From: Erythrophleum ivorense
Taxonomy: Eukaryota > Streptophyta > Magnoliopsida > Fabales > Fabaceae
Length of the DNA: 64,000 bases
Direction: 5' to 3'
NCBI GenBank assembly: GCA_026724425.1
Contig: JAIUCV010000023.1
Coordinates: 186,001-250,000, forward strand
The notes beneath the pieces were generated by a model that did not search any database, was not told where the DNA came from, and saw nothing but the letters and a program-made list of their open reading frames with translations. Below, piece by piece: positions 33,770 through 47,084 of the stretch. The position numbers and the translations under genes were made by a program. Each line of letters starts with the position of its first letter. Within the stretch, counting starts at the first letter, position 1.

Positions 33770-36400
33770 ATGGATATGACAAAAGTTTTACCTGTAGATA
33801 GCATTTCAAATATTATTTCTCTAACATCTCCTAAAGATGCATGTAGATCATCTTCTGTCTCTTCTATTTTCAAAGCAGCTGAAGATTCAGATGATGTGTG
33901 GGAAAGATTTCTGCCACCAGATTACGAAGACATCATGGCTCAATCCTCATCACCATCCTTGACCTGTTTTTTGACCAAGAAACAAATTTTCTTTCATCTT
34001 TGTGATCATCATGTTCTTTTGAATAATGGCGAAATGGTAAGATTAGCACTCAATTCCAATTAATGTGTTAATCAGTGATGTTAATTGTCTCATCTCATAC
34101 ATCATTGAATTTGCATAAGAACTGTGGTTAATCTTGTTCAAGTAATGCAAATCCTTTTATTTGTTGGGAACATTGTTTATTAAGCTGCAAGCATTGATCA
34201 TGTGCGATACTTCTTCTAGAGCTTGTAAAACAGAACTAAAAAGCAAAAATGATTACCTTCTATGCCAAAAAATTTGTATTGAAATGTAGTTGGCAAATAA
34301 AAAAAGAGAAAAACTTTTATTCATATAAGAAATTTAAATATATAATATCCCAAATACTGAAGTTGCTAGCTAAAAGGTTCATTAACATTAATGTGTATTT
34401 AGCAGGGTCTTGGCTTAGAGAAAGATAGTGGTAAAAAGTGCTGCATGGTTAGTGCAAAGGGCCTTACAATTGTCTGGGGAGATACAAAACCTTACTGGGA
34501 ATGGATTTCTCCTCCAGAATCCAGGTTTTCTGTTCTCTTTAATATTCTGAAATGCCATTATTTTTTATAACGACACCCATAAAAATTGAATAGAAGGCTT
34601 TTTTTCATAAAAAGTACAAATAAGAAACGTTTATATTATTATTATAATGACTAAAAATCATTCATTATGGTTATTTGGTTCAAAATAAAATTTAAAATGA
34701 GCTCAATAACTACAATGAGGTGCTTCATCACTACATTTTGATCCAATTTATAAATGATCATTCCCTCAAATAATAAAATACACACGCGGTAAAGAATATG
34801 ATTATATAGTTGATAGTTGATAATATAAATGAATGACAAATTCTATATTGATTTATTATATGTGTCATACTTTGAATGACAAAATATCATTAATTCTTCC
34901 TTACATTTAATGAAGAAATTACTTTAACAATTCTAAGTTTTCAAAAATAATAAAATAAACAAGATTAAAACTTCTTCAACAAGAATCTTAAATAAGTGTA
35001 AGAAATTGTAAAAAAGCTTTTCAACTAAAAATCAAAACGAAAAATAAAAAAAGTTTCTCTTTACATTTCTATATTAGCAAATTAAAATAAGAAAGAATGA
35101 TGATCACCATTATCTCTATGTCTTTTTAATTTGTTTTATCATTATTTTTTCATGTTTTAAAGATATTTTGTGTCCTTTGTATTTAATGATTTTTAACTTC
35201 TCTTTGCATTTTATTTATCTCTAAAATTATGTAGTCTTTTTTCATTTGTAAGTTTGATAAATTGCCTTATTTTATCATTGTTATCAAATTATCAATAGAT
35301 GTTTCTCTTCATACTTGAAATTAGTTATATAAGTTAAGAGAATTAGCCAATGAGATGAATCATATTATTAAGGAAACATACTCCTCTCATGCATGTTGCA
35401 AGTCATGGCGTAGCATAAACAGTCATCACAGTGCGTGCCAAGATACGCAATTAACTTCTTTAATTAATATTTTTTTCTCATATATATTGTATATAATTAT
35501 ATTTTTGTTAAAAAAATTATCTATTAACTTACAATCTCTGTGGCCTTAAGATAAAATTTCTACCTCCGCCCTTGTTTGGAAGTAATTTCTTAGGTTGAAT
35601 TTTTATGGGCCTGTCTGAAATTCTAGACATACTCTATAACTAATAGTTTTGCCGAAAACAAACGTCACTTAACTAAACTTAAAAAGATGATAATAACTCA
35701 ATTGAGTATTTTTTTAACCAGACACCGATGACAAAGCCACCTAACTTGGGTGGTACCCAAACACTACAATTGGTGGTTATTTGAATTTTGTTAGTTATAA
35801 ATAAATTCATATCGTTATTTCAAAAATTTCCCAACAAAATATTCAAATTACGTGTCAAAACCTATTTTGGAACAGAATTGTCAAGCATTTTCCTTGTGGT
35901 TTCATTTATAAAGTATACTGACATATATATATATATATATATATATTAACATTTATTTATTTATTTATTTATGATATAACATCCTTTACAGATTCGCCAA
36001 GGCAGCGAGGCTTAACTATGTGTGGTGGCTTGAAATAAAAGGAAGGGTAAGGGCTAATCTTCTGTCCCCGGCGACAAAATATTCTGCATTCTTCGTCTAT
36101 AAGTTAGAAAGCCAACATTCTTTGGCAGATAGATATGTAGAGCTGAGTGTAAATGATGAAGAAAGTGCTAATTGGTCTCACAGAAGAGCGATCCTAGACC
36201 CTTCAACACATTCCATCAAACAGGAAAAAAGAGCAGCTCGGCACAGAGAAGATGGATGGATGGAGGTTGAGATGGGGAAGTTCTTCAATGAACATGGAGA
36301 TGAAGGCTTTATAGAGTGCAGGCTATGGGAGACTAATGGCTATATAAAAGATGGCCTTATTGTTGAAGCGATTGAGTTCAGGCCAAAACGCAGTGGATAG
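33770..36400 (+). CDS. F-box protein PP2-B-like (three coding exons: 33,770-34,036; 34,406-34,524; 35,992-36,400)
   Basis: An F-box/PHLOEM PROTEIN 2-type protein, expected to be a substrate adaptor of an SCF ubiquitin ligase with a carbohydrate-binding PP2 lectin domain. The joined exons give 264 residues in an unbroken frame, the usual size of the family. The F-box is at residues about 4-48 (KVLPVDSISNIISLTSPKDA, then VWERFLPPDY). The PP2 domain runs from about residue 100 to 260, with GKKCCMVSAKGLTIVWGD, YWEWI, VWWLEIKGRV, EDGWMEVEMGKFFNEHGDEG and GLIVEAIEFRPK, all family hallmarks. Splice sites are canonical: GAAATG|GTAAGA, GCAG|GGTCTT (phase 0), TCCAG|GTTTTC, TTTACAG|ATTCG (phase 2). ATG 33,770 (MDMTKVLP) was chosen because it sits directly before the F-box; the frame extends upstream only to a GTG. 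Intron 2 is 1,467 bp with (AT)n and (TTTA)n tracts near its 3' end. It looks functional, and no mutation at key sites is seen. Confidence 0.92.
34525..35991 (+). other. Second coding intron of the F-box gene
   Basis: A GT...AG intron, very AT-rich, with an (AT)n run at 35,924-35,946 and a (TTTA)n run at 35,948-35,971 just before the acceptor. The small frames at 34,651-34,839 and 35,355-35,549 lie inside it and are not genes. The first coding intron is 34,037-34,405 (369 bp). Confidence 0.85.
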
Positions 36401-36583
36401 ATAGAGAAGTGCAAGCATCCTTCATTTCATTGATTTCTTCGGGTAAAATACCATTTTGCCACCAAGGCTTGCCTAATTGGGAATTTGGGTTATTTGTAAA
36501 TCTTTTATTTAACTTTTAAAATAAAAAATTAGTCTCACGTTTCAGCATTTAGATTTTTATGTTTCTATTAACGTAGATGTTAC

Positions 36584-36621
<38 letters not shown>

Positions 36622-36870
36622 CATAGCACATTGTCATGTTCGTTTAAAAGTGTAGAAGAATGATTAAAATATTAAAAAAATTCCTTTCGCAAAAATGAAA
36701 TGCCCAACCCTGAATCTCAAATTTTTCCAATTGTATAGAAATAAAGTAAAAGAATTGTATTTATATTTTTTTCAAAAAGAAAAAACACTTTTGCATCTTC
36801 GTAAAGGGCACTTCCAATTTTGAAGTATGAGATATTGCTTTTTCTTTTTATTATATTCTTGTGATGGGTG
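36401..36870. other. 3' flank of the F-box gene
   Basis: This contains the 3' untranslated region and the polyadenylation area, but no single signal stands out. An (AT)n microsatellite occupies about 36,588-36,619. Confidence 0.5.
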
Positions 36871-37610
36871 CTTATGCTTCGTTCAAAATGTTGGAGAGAA
36901 ATTAATATTTTTAAAATTAGATCAACCATTAAATCAATTCAAAATATTAATTTATGGTTCATTGGTTGAATAATAATCAAACTGATAATAATTAAATATA
37001 TATTTTTAAAATTTTAATATAATAAATAAATATTAGTAAATTTTAAATATTTAATTATTAATTCAATATTTGAAAAATTATTTTTATTAGAAAAAAATCC
37101 ATAATTAAATGTTAAAAATATTTAATATTAAACTTTTGGAGTTTTTAAATTATATTAAGATTTCATTTATCATTAAAATTTTTTTTAAAAAAAATAGCAA
37201 ATAGCAAATAGCAAATAACAATGTTGGGCAAACACTACTGTTTATGCTTCGCTCAAAATGTCAAAGAAAAATTAATATTTTTAAAATTAGACTAGTTATT
37301 GAATTAGTTTAAACACTGGTTTATAGTAAATTTATTAGTTAAATTATAGTTGAACTACTAATAATTAAATATATATTTTTAAGATTTTATATATTAAAAT
37401 TTTAATATAAAAAATAAATATCATTAAATTTTAAATTTTAAATTATCAATTCAATATTTCTTAAGGTGTTTGAGAAATTATTTTTTTTAATTGAAAAATT
37501 ATCTATAATTAAAAGTTAACAATATTTAATATTAAAATTTTGGAGTTTTTAAATTATATTAAAATTTTACTTATCATTAAAAAATTTTAAAAAAATAACA
37601 AATAGCAATT
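36871..37610. repeat. Tandem duplication of an AT-rich 370-bp segment
   Basis: Copy 1 starts 'cttatgcttcgttcaaaatg' at 36,871 and copy 2 starts 'tttatgcttcgctcaaaatg' at 37,241. Both continue through 'attaatatttttaaaattag', 'aattaaatatatattttta' and 'ttggagtttttaaattatat' in the same order. Small indels separate the copies. Non-coding. Confidence 0.8.
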
Positions 37611-40390
37611 TTGGCCAAATAATTTAATATTTGAAAAAAAATGTAATTAAGAGACGGGACATAATAAAGACGAGCACAAAAAATAGCCAAGTATGTGCCT
37701 TTTGATTATCATATATTCTCTCTCTCTCTCCCTCTCTTTTAATTTCTTTGTGTTCAACTCATTTTTTTTCTTATGCTTTTTATTTTAATTTGTCAAATTT
37801 ATTCAAGATATACTATTCTATTATATAAAAAATTTATTTAAAAAAATTACCGATCAATTTAAACTAATTTTTGACCAGCTTAGTTTTGACAAATTCAGTT
37901 TTTTTTTAACTAGTCTGATCAACTTTTTGCTAATTCTTTGGCTAACTAATTTTTTAGGCCAATCGAATCGGACTAGGAATTGGTTCCTAGTTGAATTGCT
38001 CAAATTAGTTGGTCTGATCTGGTTTTGATAACCATGAGAAAAATCACTATAATTGTGGCATGGTATAATGAGACATCATAATGAAAAATCTTAAAGGTCG
38101 TTTGGTAAACTCTATAAAGGGATTATTTTTATATAATTTATCTACAATATCTATTATACCTTTATAATTATTATTTGATAGTATGTTATTACTTTTTATT
38201 ATTTTTTAAAAGTAAAAGTATAAAAGTCATTTGAGTCCTCAATTATTTTTCATTCCTTCCGTAATCATATTCTTTTTACATTCTATGTTACAAATGAACA
38301 ATTCATCAGAATTTGGTATTAGCTCATTTTCCTCAATCAAAGTAGTTTTAATCATGTAATTGTCTTTCTACTTTATACTTTTAGAACACAATAAAAAGGA
38401 GAATAAAATCCACCAATGACTCTCAACATTTACAGTAACTACAAAGAGTATTATGAATTTTTTCTAAACCTAATTTTTTTTCCCTCACAATCTTTGAGGA
38501 GCACTTTCTGATTTGGTGCCATTAAAATTTTTCAATCATTATTCCTCAACGATCCCCCTTTTATGCCAGGAAACACTATTTACCTTCCACTTAAAGTAGC
38601 AAAAGCGAGCACCACCGTATACTATATCCCACTTGGCTGCCTTAACCCCATTTAAATCCTCATAAAGTCAAGCATTGATTTGAGAAAGAAGTTGCCTAAG
38701 CTGATATATTCATAACAAAAGGCCACCTTTACAACCTTGAAGGAAGGGCCTAAATTAAAAAAAATATTATTACTAAATTTGTTAGGCCTCTTCAAATGGT
38801 GAAAGGCCTCGAAAAGATAGGCGTATAGCACTAAAAGCAGTGTGGCATGGTATTCCTTTCATCAAATTCTTATTATTATTCACCAAATTCAAAGTTTCTA
38901 TAAATGAGTTCGCGTGTTGGTTAAAAATTAAACAAAGAAAGCACTTATTGGTTTATAGCTTAAATTCTTGGAAAAACACAATCTTTTTAAACTCTTTGAA
39001 TTAAAGCATCGGTCTATAGCCTTTTGAGTTTCCTAGTTGAATGGCAGAGCCAAAGCTCTAAATTAGTAAGAGCAACCAAAAAAAAAAACAGAAGTTTCTC
39101 TTCAAAAATTTTGTTATATCCTATTTAAAAAATTTATATTTTGTAGTATATTATTTAAATAAAATGTTTTCTTTTTTACATTTTAAATTAAACTAAATGA
39201 GATTAACTTACTAATAATATTCTAGCATTCTTCCTATTAAATATAGAAAAATTTTGAGTTTAAATGAACACAATATGTCAAGAATTATTCTTTATATTAA
39301 TATTAACAATTTTACTATCTAAATATCTATAACTTTATATTTACTCAATACTCATATAATGCACGACAAAGGTATATTAAAAAAATATAATTATTTAATA
39401 TAATAATAATTCAATGAACAGCTCAAAATAGCATTTTAAAGAGAAAAAAAGCTTGCCTATTAAAGTATAAAAATTTATTATTTTCTATTTTTACAAAACT
39501 ACATTTATAGAGTATTATAAATACTATTTTATCAAACAAGATTTTAAAAAATTTTTGAAGTTCTTTTAGAGACAATTGCTCTAAGTCTAACTAAAAATAA
39601 TATATTGACATTTAAATTTAATCATATTCTACTTATTTATTGTAAAACTAGTACACATTTACAAATATCAAAGGCATGGACATATTAAGCATAGAACAAT
39701 TGAAAAAAAAAAAAGAGGAAAAAGTGAGCAGGTAATGGGAAAAGAGGAAGAAAGATAAGAAGAAAATAAGAAAAGAAAAAAATGAAATGAAAGAAAAGAG
39801 CAACAAGAAAAAAAAAAAGCATATGTGAGTTCAAGTTAAAATGTCAAATAATAAGAAAGAAAAAATATGTGTTCGTTTATTTAATTCAATGATCTAATGG
39901 GTAAATTTGAAGAAGCATTGGGGCGTAATATCAAAATTCAATTTATATATATATGTACAAATTTTTTTTTTTTAAATGAGGGGACATATGCCCACCCTCA
40001 AACATACTTGGCTCTGCCTATGGCTAAATCCTCACAAATGCCTCTGCAAAAATACTTCAAAGCTTTAGTCAATGATTTTTAGAGATGAAGTAATAGGAAT
40101 AAGTGGAATGTAACCTATACCTAGTTGCCCTAAGGGTATTTATAGTATGCAAGAGGTTGATGTTTGTCTGTTTACATGTGTTATGACCTTGTTGGGTCTA
40201 AGATTATAGGGAATAGCCATAAAGTTAGGCTAATAGAGGATAAGACATAAATATATGATTGATTGAGTAATTATACTATGGGATGTGAATTAATAGAGTT
40301 GATTTCATGATCAAAAGATGTCCAATCATGATTTTCTAGGTAAGGTCAATTTGTTAATTGATATTTGATTATAAGAAAATGTTATAAAAT
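37611..40390. other. AT-rich non-coding stretch
   Basis: No gene was recognised. There are purine-rich low-complexity runs at about 39,700-39,820 and a (CT)n run at 37,709-37,738. The frame at 39,897-40,082 has no recognisable features. A block starting 'ggtcgtttggtaaac' at 38,096 and one ending 'atcaaacaag' at 39,540 could be MITE ends, but this is too weak to annotate. Confidence 0.5.
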
Positions 40391-40800
40391 GTTACCAAAA
40401 AATGAATTTATAATTATAAAATTATGAATCCTAATTACTTTTTTACACAAATTTGTGTTATTTTAACATTTTAATCAAGAAAATACTGAATTTTATTAAA
40501 ACTAGCCACATGTAGCTCAAATTTACACATAATCAGGATTCACATATTAAAAATAGATTTTTGAAGAGTAGTATTCTGATAGAGATTGATGTATAACCTT
40601 TTAAGTTTTCCAGTTGTGAATTCATGCAGTGATCTTGTAGGAGCAAGTGTTCCTACAAAGACTCTAATGCTTAACTCAATAATTGAGCAAAGAATATAGA
40701 ATATTGAAATGTAAAATCATCATGGTGCCTTAGAAAGTCATTTATGGGCATTCCCTTAAGGGTATTAGGGTTTCACATTTTGAGTTTTGGTTGGATCCAA
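40391..40800. repeat. Direct repeat copy 1 (partner at 47,085-47,535)
   Basis: It shares order and orientation with the later copy: 'ttaccaaaaaatgaat', 'aagaaaatactgaatttt', 'cacatgtagctcaaattta', 'gattcatgcagtgatc' type blocks and 'taagggtattagg'. Moderately diverged. Possibly LTR or other element remnants; no target duplication was found. Confidence 0.5.
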
Positions 40801-43050
40801 GCTTTTAAAATGCCCAAGTCAAATTGTGGTTTCCAACGCTAAAAACACTACAAAATTTAAATGCCTACATATACTATTTGTGCCATAATTTAGCATTAAA
40901 TTTCACTTTTGTTTTTGTCCCATAATTGTATGTAAAATTTTAGAAGAAACAAAAGACCCCACTATCATAGGCATATTTATCATTACTTACTACATCTCTA
41001 ATTTTTATATTGAGTGATCCATGATGTTTAGATAATATGTGCAATTAATTTTATATGAGCAATTATTGAGATTTTATTTTGCCAAAACTAACATCAAGCA
41101 TATTTAAACATGGGACCTTAGTAATGGTTATTGCACCTTTTTCTTTAGACCACCAATTAGTATTTAGCAGTTAATGTAAAGTTTTAATATAATATTATGA
41201 AAAATAAAGAAAATTCATACAAGGATTTTAATAAAATTAAATTAAATATGTTTTAAATAAATTAATTAAACTAATTTCACCACAATTTGATCACTAAATC
41301 ATGAATCACTTCTTTTACCAATTTAATGATTGGTATAATTTTTAAAACATTGATCTTTACAATTTCATTTAGCTCTAAACTTCAAGAACTTTATGTCTCA
41401 ATTATTAAATTAAGAATTTTATGCCATAAGGGCCCCCATGATAAGAATCACATGCAAAAACATCCTTTTTTGGAATAGCATTATGCGTGTGACTAAATGA
41501 TTCTATTCATGCGGCATCAAAGTTTCTCATAATTCATATATACAAATGATATTCACCTCCATAATCTACTTAGTTAGATAATGATGTTGTTTCCTTAATA
41601 ATGTTAGTACGAAATAAAGGATTAGAGTATCTCATATATATAGGATTGAGTTCTATAAGAGGGTCACGAGAGTTAAAGTCTCTCATGGGTTAAAGTCCCA
41701 ATAAGAAAGTAACCTTTTTTATCACTAATATGATGTGGATCCATGCAAGGAGATGCCCTAGTCTGTAATCATGATACCTTGGTATTTATGGCTATGAATG
41801 TTGAACATACTAACAAATTTTTATGATATGCAGGATTAAGGAAGTGGTTCTTCCCTTTTAATTATGCTAACAACTTAGGTTTCACATTAAGTAATATGAG
41901 AAACTTGATAACAACATTTGAATTTGAAAACTTAGATTTACACCAAGTAGTATGAAATGCTTGGTACAATACTTATAGAATCTTTCCTTCCAAACTAGCA
42001 TTTTTAAGAAGGGATTAGCTACAATTCCTTAAGAGAATTTTCTTGATGGACTGATATTATACATATTATTTGTTTTGTACTTATTATTGATTTAAGCCTT
42101 ATGACCTGCACAAAATGTTATTTCATGCATCTTAATGTACATGTTACCTTGTGATCGAAATGATTCCATAAACATTAGTCAGAGTTACTTTATCTTACAT
42201 GTATATAATGCGATAATGTATGTTACTATTTTGTTTATTCATCTACTATTTCCCCACATGGATAAGGGTAAAATAAAATAATATTTTTTTTGCATATATG
42301 GCAACTGAACCATTGTTTATTTTGAAAATTATAATGCCTTACTAAAAATCTTGAATTCTCACCATTTAGGATAATGTATTCAAATTCAATTTGTAAAGAT
42401 GCTGACAGTTAGGCTTGTGATTGAAATTGAGTTTATGTATATATTAGTGTGTTGGGTGGGCCAGGTCTAGGATATAATCACCATGAAATGGACAACTATG
42501 AATGAGGATGGAACCCCCCTCCTTTTTGTTGTAAATATGTAAATATTGGTTCCATAGTCTAACTCGATAACATTTTGATTGCTAAGATACTATAATCAAA
42601 TGATATGGCAATGACTCACTAATGAAACACTAAGATAATGTCATATATAAGGAAAAATCTATGGAAAAAAAGTCATATATTTATGCTGCTATGTAATCTC
42701 TTTTCTTCAACCTTATGATAATTAGTACTTTTTAGCTTTTGTTATACAAAATAATCTTTTACTAAATATTAATTAAGTAAGGGGAATACATCTATCACTT
42801 TTAAATAAATAGTAAAGAAGAATAAATAAATAGTGTAAAATAACTTAGAAAAAATAATACAAAAATCCAATCATAGTTAAATAATGATAAATCACAAAAA
42901 TCAATTAAATGAAGTGATTTGAAAAAAATTAAACTAAAAACAACAAATCAATAGAATCACAAAAGAAATTTATACGAATAAAGCTTATTATGAAAATAAA
43001 GATAGTTACTGAAAATATGAAATGACAATTTAAAGATTTCATCCTTTTTA
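40801..43050. other. AT-rich non-coding stretch
   Basis: Stops in all frames and no recognised gene or repeat family. Confidence 0.5.
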
Positions 43051-43055
43051 TCTCA

Positions 43056-43056
<1 letters not shown>

Positions 43057-43109
<53 letters not shown>

Positions 43110-43118
43110 ACACACACA
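43057..43118. repeat. (AC)n microsatellite
   Basis: About 30 CA units with two interruptions (CT and CAT-type). A shorter (AC) run follows at about 43,253-43,271. On the minus strand this produces a Cys/Val-rich frame that is not a protein. Confidence 0.95.
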
Positions 43119-43917
43119 TACATAACCCCACCACTTTCACTTAACATGCTCTCACTTGCATATTCACATTATTATAACTTTCATTCCATATATATCTCAT
43201 GCAACAACCTTTATCAATCTTTAACCACAACTCAAGAAATATCACATTCTCTACACACACACACACACACATCACACCATATGGATGAAAGTTTTAAAAA
43301 TCAATGATTTGTTTCCCCCAAAATGGTGGAGCATGAAAACTTAAAGTTGGGCAAGAAAACATAGTTAAGAGATGAAATTAAAGTTGTTACTTCATTATTT
43401 ATACACTTACCAATAATCATTCATAATAGAAGTTCCTTCTCTTGTTACTTAGGATTGAACTCTAGTGGAAAAAGCCTCCTCAATACTACTTAAAATCCTA
43501 TTTAACATAAAATTTATGATTTAGCTACTCAGTTAACATGTTCGACTATCAATTTAACCAAATACATCTTGTACCACCTCAAGCCCAAATTTTTATTTAG
43601 GTTTCCTATTATTACCACAAATCCTAAGTCTAGGCTTTCTAAATTAAGCTTCCATAATTTAAAATAAGTCTAGATTATATCTTATGGAGCTTGATGGAGA
43701 GAGATTGAAGTGTGAATTTACACTTCAGAGACGCAAAACAAAAAACCCAATTTGAGAGCTTAGCCATAAGAAAAATGGAGGAAATGAAAGGGGCTACACA
43801 ACATCAAGCCTTAACCAAGGATGGGAAAGAAGATAAATAGAAAGGAAAAAAAATGAAGAAGAAGGAGATCTAACCTTTACTAAAACCTACACCATACACA
43901 ACCAAGCAACAAAGAAG

Positions 43918-43948
<31 letters not shown>

Positions 43949-44740
43949 GCATAGGTGCCATAATAGACATGAAGGACATTCAGTGATGCAGCCCACAACA
44001 ACATGTGATCAGAGGAAGGTGGACGCGTGGGTAGAAGAAGCTAAATAAGCATTGTGCTTTCTTGGAAGAAGGAGAGAGATGCTATCTTCGTAAGAATGTG
44101 AAGGATTTGAGAAAAAAAGAAAGATAAGGAAGTAGAAAAAGAAAAGGAAAAAGTGAATGGGACACAAGAATCAAAATAAGACATAGGGTAACTTGTCTTC
44201 ACATGTAAGAAGCAACTAAAAATCTCACAAATTTTTTAGATTCTCAAGGTCAGCTCATTTAGGGACTTTGAGAAGCAAAAGTAACTTAACGGATACAAAA
44301 CATATATCAAAGTAGCTCCATAAGATAATTTCTAAGTCCTACAATTAGTCTAAAATCAATTAGTTTTTGTTTACAGCCTCAGTAATTTATTTTGCATTAA
44401 TAGGCATTGTTTTTAATTCCATATATAAATTATTAACCATTAATGATCTAATTAAAACTAGAATTTTCAAGGTATTACATTGTACTAGTTCTACTATAGT
44501 TATACCACACATTGTACTACATTTTATATAGCTATATAAATAAGATAGAAATGTAAGGAGTTTCTCACTTGGTATTCTAAGCAATAGTGTCTTCTTTTTC
44601 TTAAATTCTTTAAATGCATAAATTAACATAAATATATCATTACCTTACATCTGAAAAATAAAAATAAATTGACCCATTATCTGCATATTTGTTTATCTTA
44701 TGTGCAAATTGTTGTCATGCATGATTTTTAAAGAGGAACA
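43119..44740. other. Non-coding stretch with a (GAA)n microsatellite
   Basis: No gene was recognised. An uninterrupted (GAA/AAG)n tract of about 12 units lies at 43,912-43,948, with purine-rich sequence around it to about 44,160. Confidence 0.55.
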
Positions 44741-44764
44741 AAATCAAAATTGAAAAGGTATCAA

Positions 44765-46735
44765 TGCTGGGAGTAGTGCCCCACTAACACCACATTTAAT
44801 ATATGCTAATAACACGTTACATTTTTTCCAAGCTATTAATGCTCTGTGTATTATGGTCAATGCCATTATGGATCATTATAATAGGCTTTTTGGATAATGT
44901 GTTAATACCAATAAATCAAAAGTGGTTTTTAGCCCAAATATTTCATATATATTAAAAAGATGATTTTTTTATTTTCTAAGGGTGAAATTTAAATCCTGAT
45001 TAGAAAAGTATTTAGGTGTTCAGTGTGATGTTGATTACAAGAAAACTTAAGTCTATCTATCAAGAGTTAGTTGCAAGAATTGATCAAAAATCACAAGTTA
45101 GGAAGTCCGTACTACCTTCTTAAGTGGCAAGAGTTATCTTAATTAACTCTATTCTTAACTCTTCTTTCATATACTTGTTATCGTGTTTTGAATTATCATA
45201 AAAATATTGCCAGCAAATCAATATGAAAATCTCAAAAAAAATTTGGAGTTTCATGAATGCCAAACCTAAGGTGCATTTACTTAAATGATTAGATTTGTGC
45301 CTTCTTCATTCAAAAGTTGCTCCTGGGTTCAAATGTACTAAATGGTCTAATCATGCCTTATTAGCCAAACATATTTGGAAGTTGATATCGAAAAAAAATG
45401 AATCTTTATTCTCTCAAATGCTTAGGTGTAAATATTATAAATTAAAGGTGGATGGTAGCTTAACACCACATTCAGCAATGAGTTAAATGTAACGAGGAAT
45501 CTAAAAGGCTAAGTCAATCATTTTAATCATCTTCATTGTTATACTGGGGATGGAATGTCAATTTTCATTTTAAACCACTAATAGTGGCCGATGCAAGTTA
45601 ATCCTCTTCCTTCTAGACAAATGGTTGGTGATCATATACTACATAATCAAGGGTGTTGGAATAATCTACTGGTGACTCAATTATATTCGAGGGATAAGGC
45701 TCAACGACTTTTGCAAACTACATTTTCTATTATAGGTCTGGGTGATCAACTGGTATGAGTGGATATAAATGCAAGGTCTTATAAAAAGTGGCAAATGAAT
45801 ATAAATTACTAACTAGGCAGCTAAAGTCAAGTCATTCAAATTTATGCATAGATTGGGATAAGCTTTAAAAGCTATGTCTTCCAACTTAGGTTATTTTGTT
45901 TATGTGGTACTTTGCCCTTGACAACAACCCTTTATTTACACGATTTGCATATTGAAGATGGCTGTTAATTTTGTGACTAGCAAAAGGAATCTTATATCCA
46001 TGTGTTTCTCATGTGCCCATTTGCACATATGGTTTGATTTGGATCTCAATTAGGTGTACTTATGGCTCAACTCTTGTCACCTAACATTTTTGTATGTTAA
46101 TTTGCAATAGTAATTGTCTCAAGAGCAGCAAGAAATAATAAATAAGGTTTGTGTAGTATTATTTAACTCTCAATGCTAGCCAGTATATATGATTACAATG
46201 ATTCGGCACCGATTTGGTACTTATTTACAATCAGGGGGACACAAGTTTTAATCATTCTCCAATATTTTGACAAATAAGACATCTGATTTTGGATGGGAGA
46301 TTCTTGTTTAATCAATGGTATTTGTTTGTCAATCAGCCTCGACAAGGTAATAAGGTACAAAATAAAGAGCTATAATTTTGATATGGCTTGGTAATCACAA
46401 ATTTAGAAAATTAATCTGGTATGACAAGTGACATAAGGGTAGACGAATAACAATTTTCTTGGTAATACAAAATGGGTTGGATTTTCTTCCCAAACGACAA
46501 CAAATTTTGAATACTTATTTATATCCTTTAAATGTCAAAATCTATCTTGAAAAGGATTATCGTCACTTAGAGATGTATGTGGTTCTATTGATAAATTTGC
46601 AAGTTATAAGGTAAGATATTAATATTTTACTTACTAGATTTGTTTCATTTAAAACTGTACATGTTCTGCAACATTGGAGACAAGTTTATTAGTTAATGTA
46701 TTTTAATATATATAAATAAAAAATAATAATAAAAG
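44765..46735 (+). pseudogene. L1-type LINE reverse transcriptase remnant
   Basis: Broken reading frames in order match the 3' half of plant L1-like ORF2. The RT catalytic motif is at 44,802-44,813, reading YANNT where YADDT is expected. It is followed by a 'NKSKVVFSPNIS' block (44,911-44,946), the region between RT and C-terminus with WSNHALLAKHIWKLISKK (45,343-45,396), and a zinc-knuckle-like part near 45,960-46,040 ending in CAHLHIW. An A-rich end at about 46,700-46,735 may be the 3' tail. Several stops and shifts interrupt it, and the double Asp-to-Asn change abolishes polymerase chemistry. The 5' half (endonuclease, fingers) was not found upstream, so it is 5' truncated, as most L1 insertions are. 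Confidence 0.68.
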
Positions 46736-47084
46736 TAAAAATTTTTATGCACAAAGTTGATAGGCTTGACAACTTTTCAAATTAAAGTGTAGTGCTTCTA
46801 GATTAGTTGACACATAAAATTAAAGATAAAATACCATTAATTTTAATTTAATTACAAAAAAATTCAAAATATTTGAAAATATAATTTAATATGTTCTATT
46901 AAAATTCTTGTTTCAATAAAATCACCTTGGTTCATACTATATATTTGAATAATGTTATATTTATATAAGCTTTGTATTTTTTTTTGGGTTTTTCCTAAAC
47001 TATACGTGCACATTTAATTTATTAAAAATATGTTGCAAAGTATATGAAAAAAATAGTGAGATAAATGTAAGAATATATATAATT

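Noticed and set aside
38096..39540. Possible MITE with ends 'gtttggtaaac' and 'atcaaacaag'
   Set aside because: Only about 10 imperfect bases match over 1.4 kb and no target duplication was found.
42929..43147. Cys/Val-rich minus-strand frame
   Set aside because: Translation of the (AC)n microsatellite.
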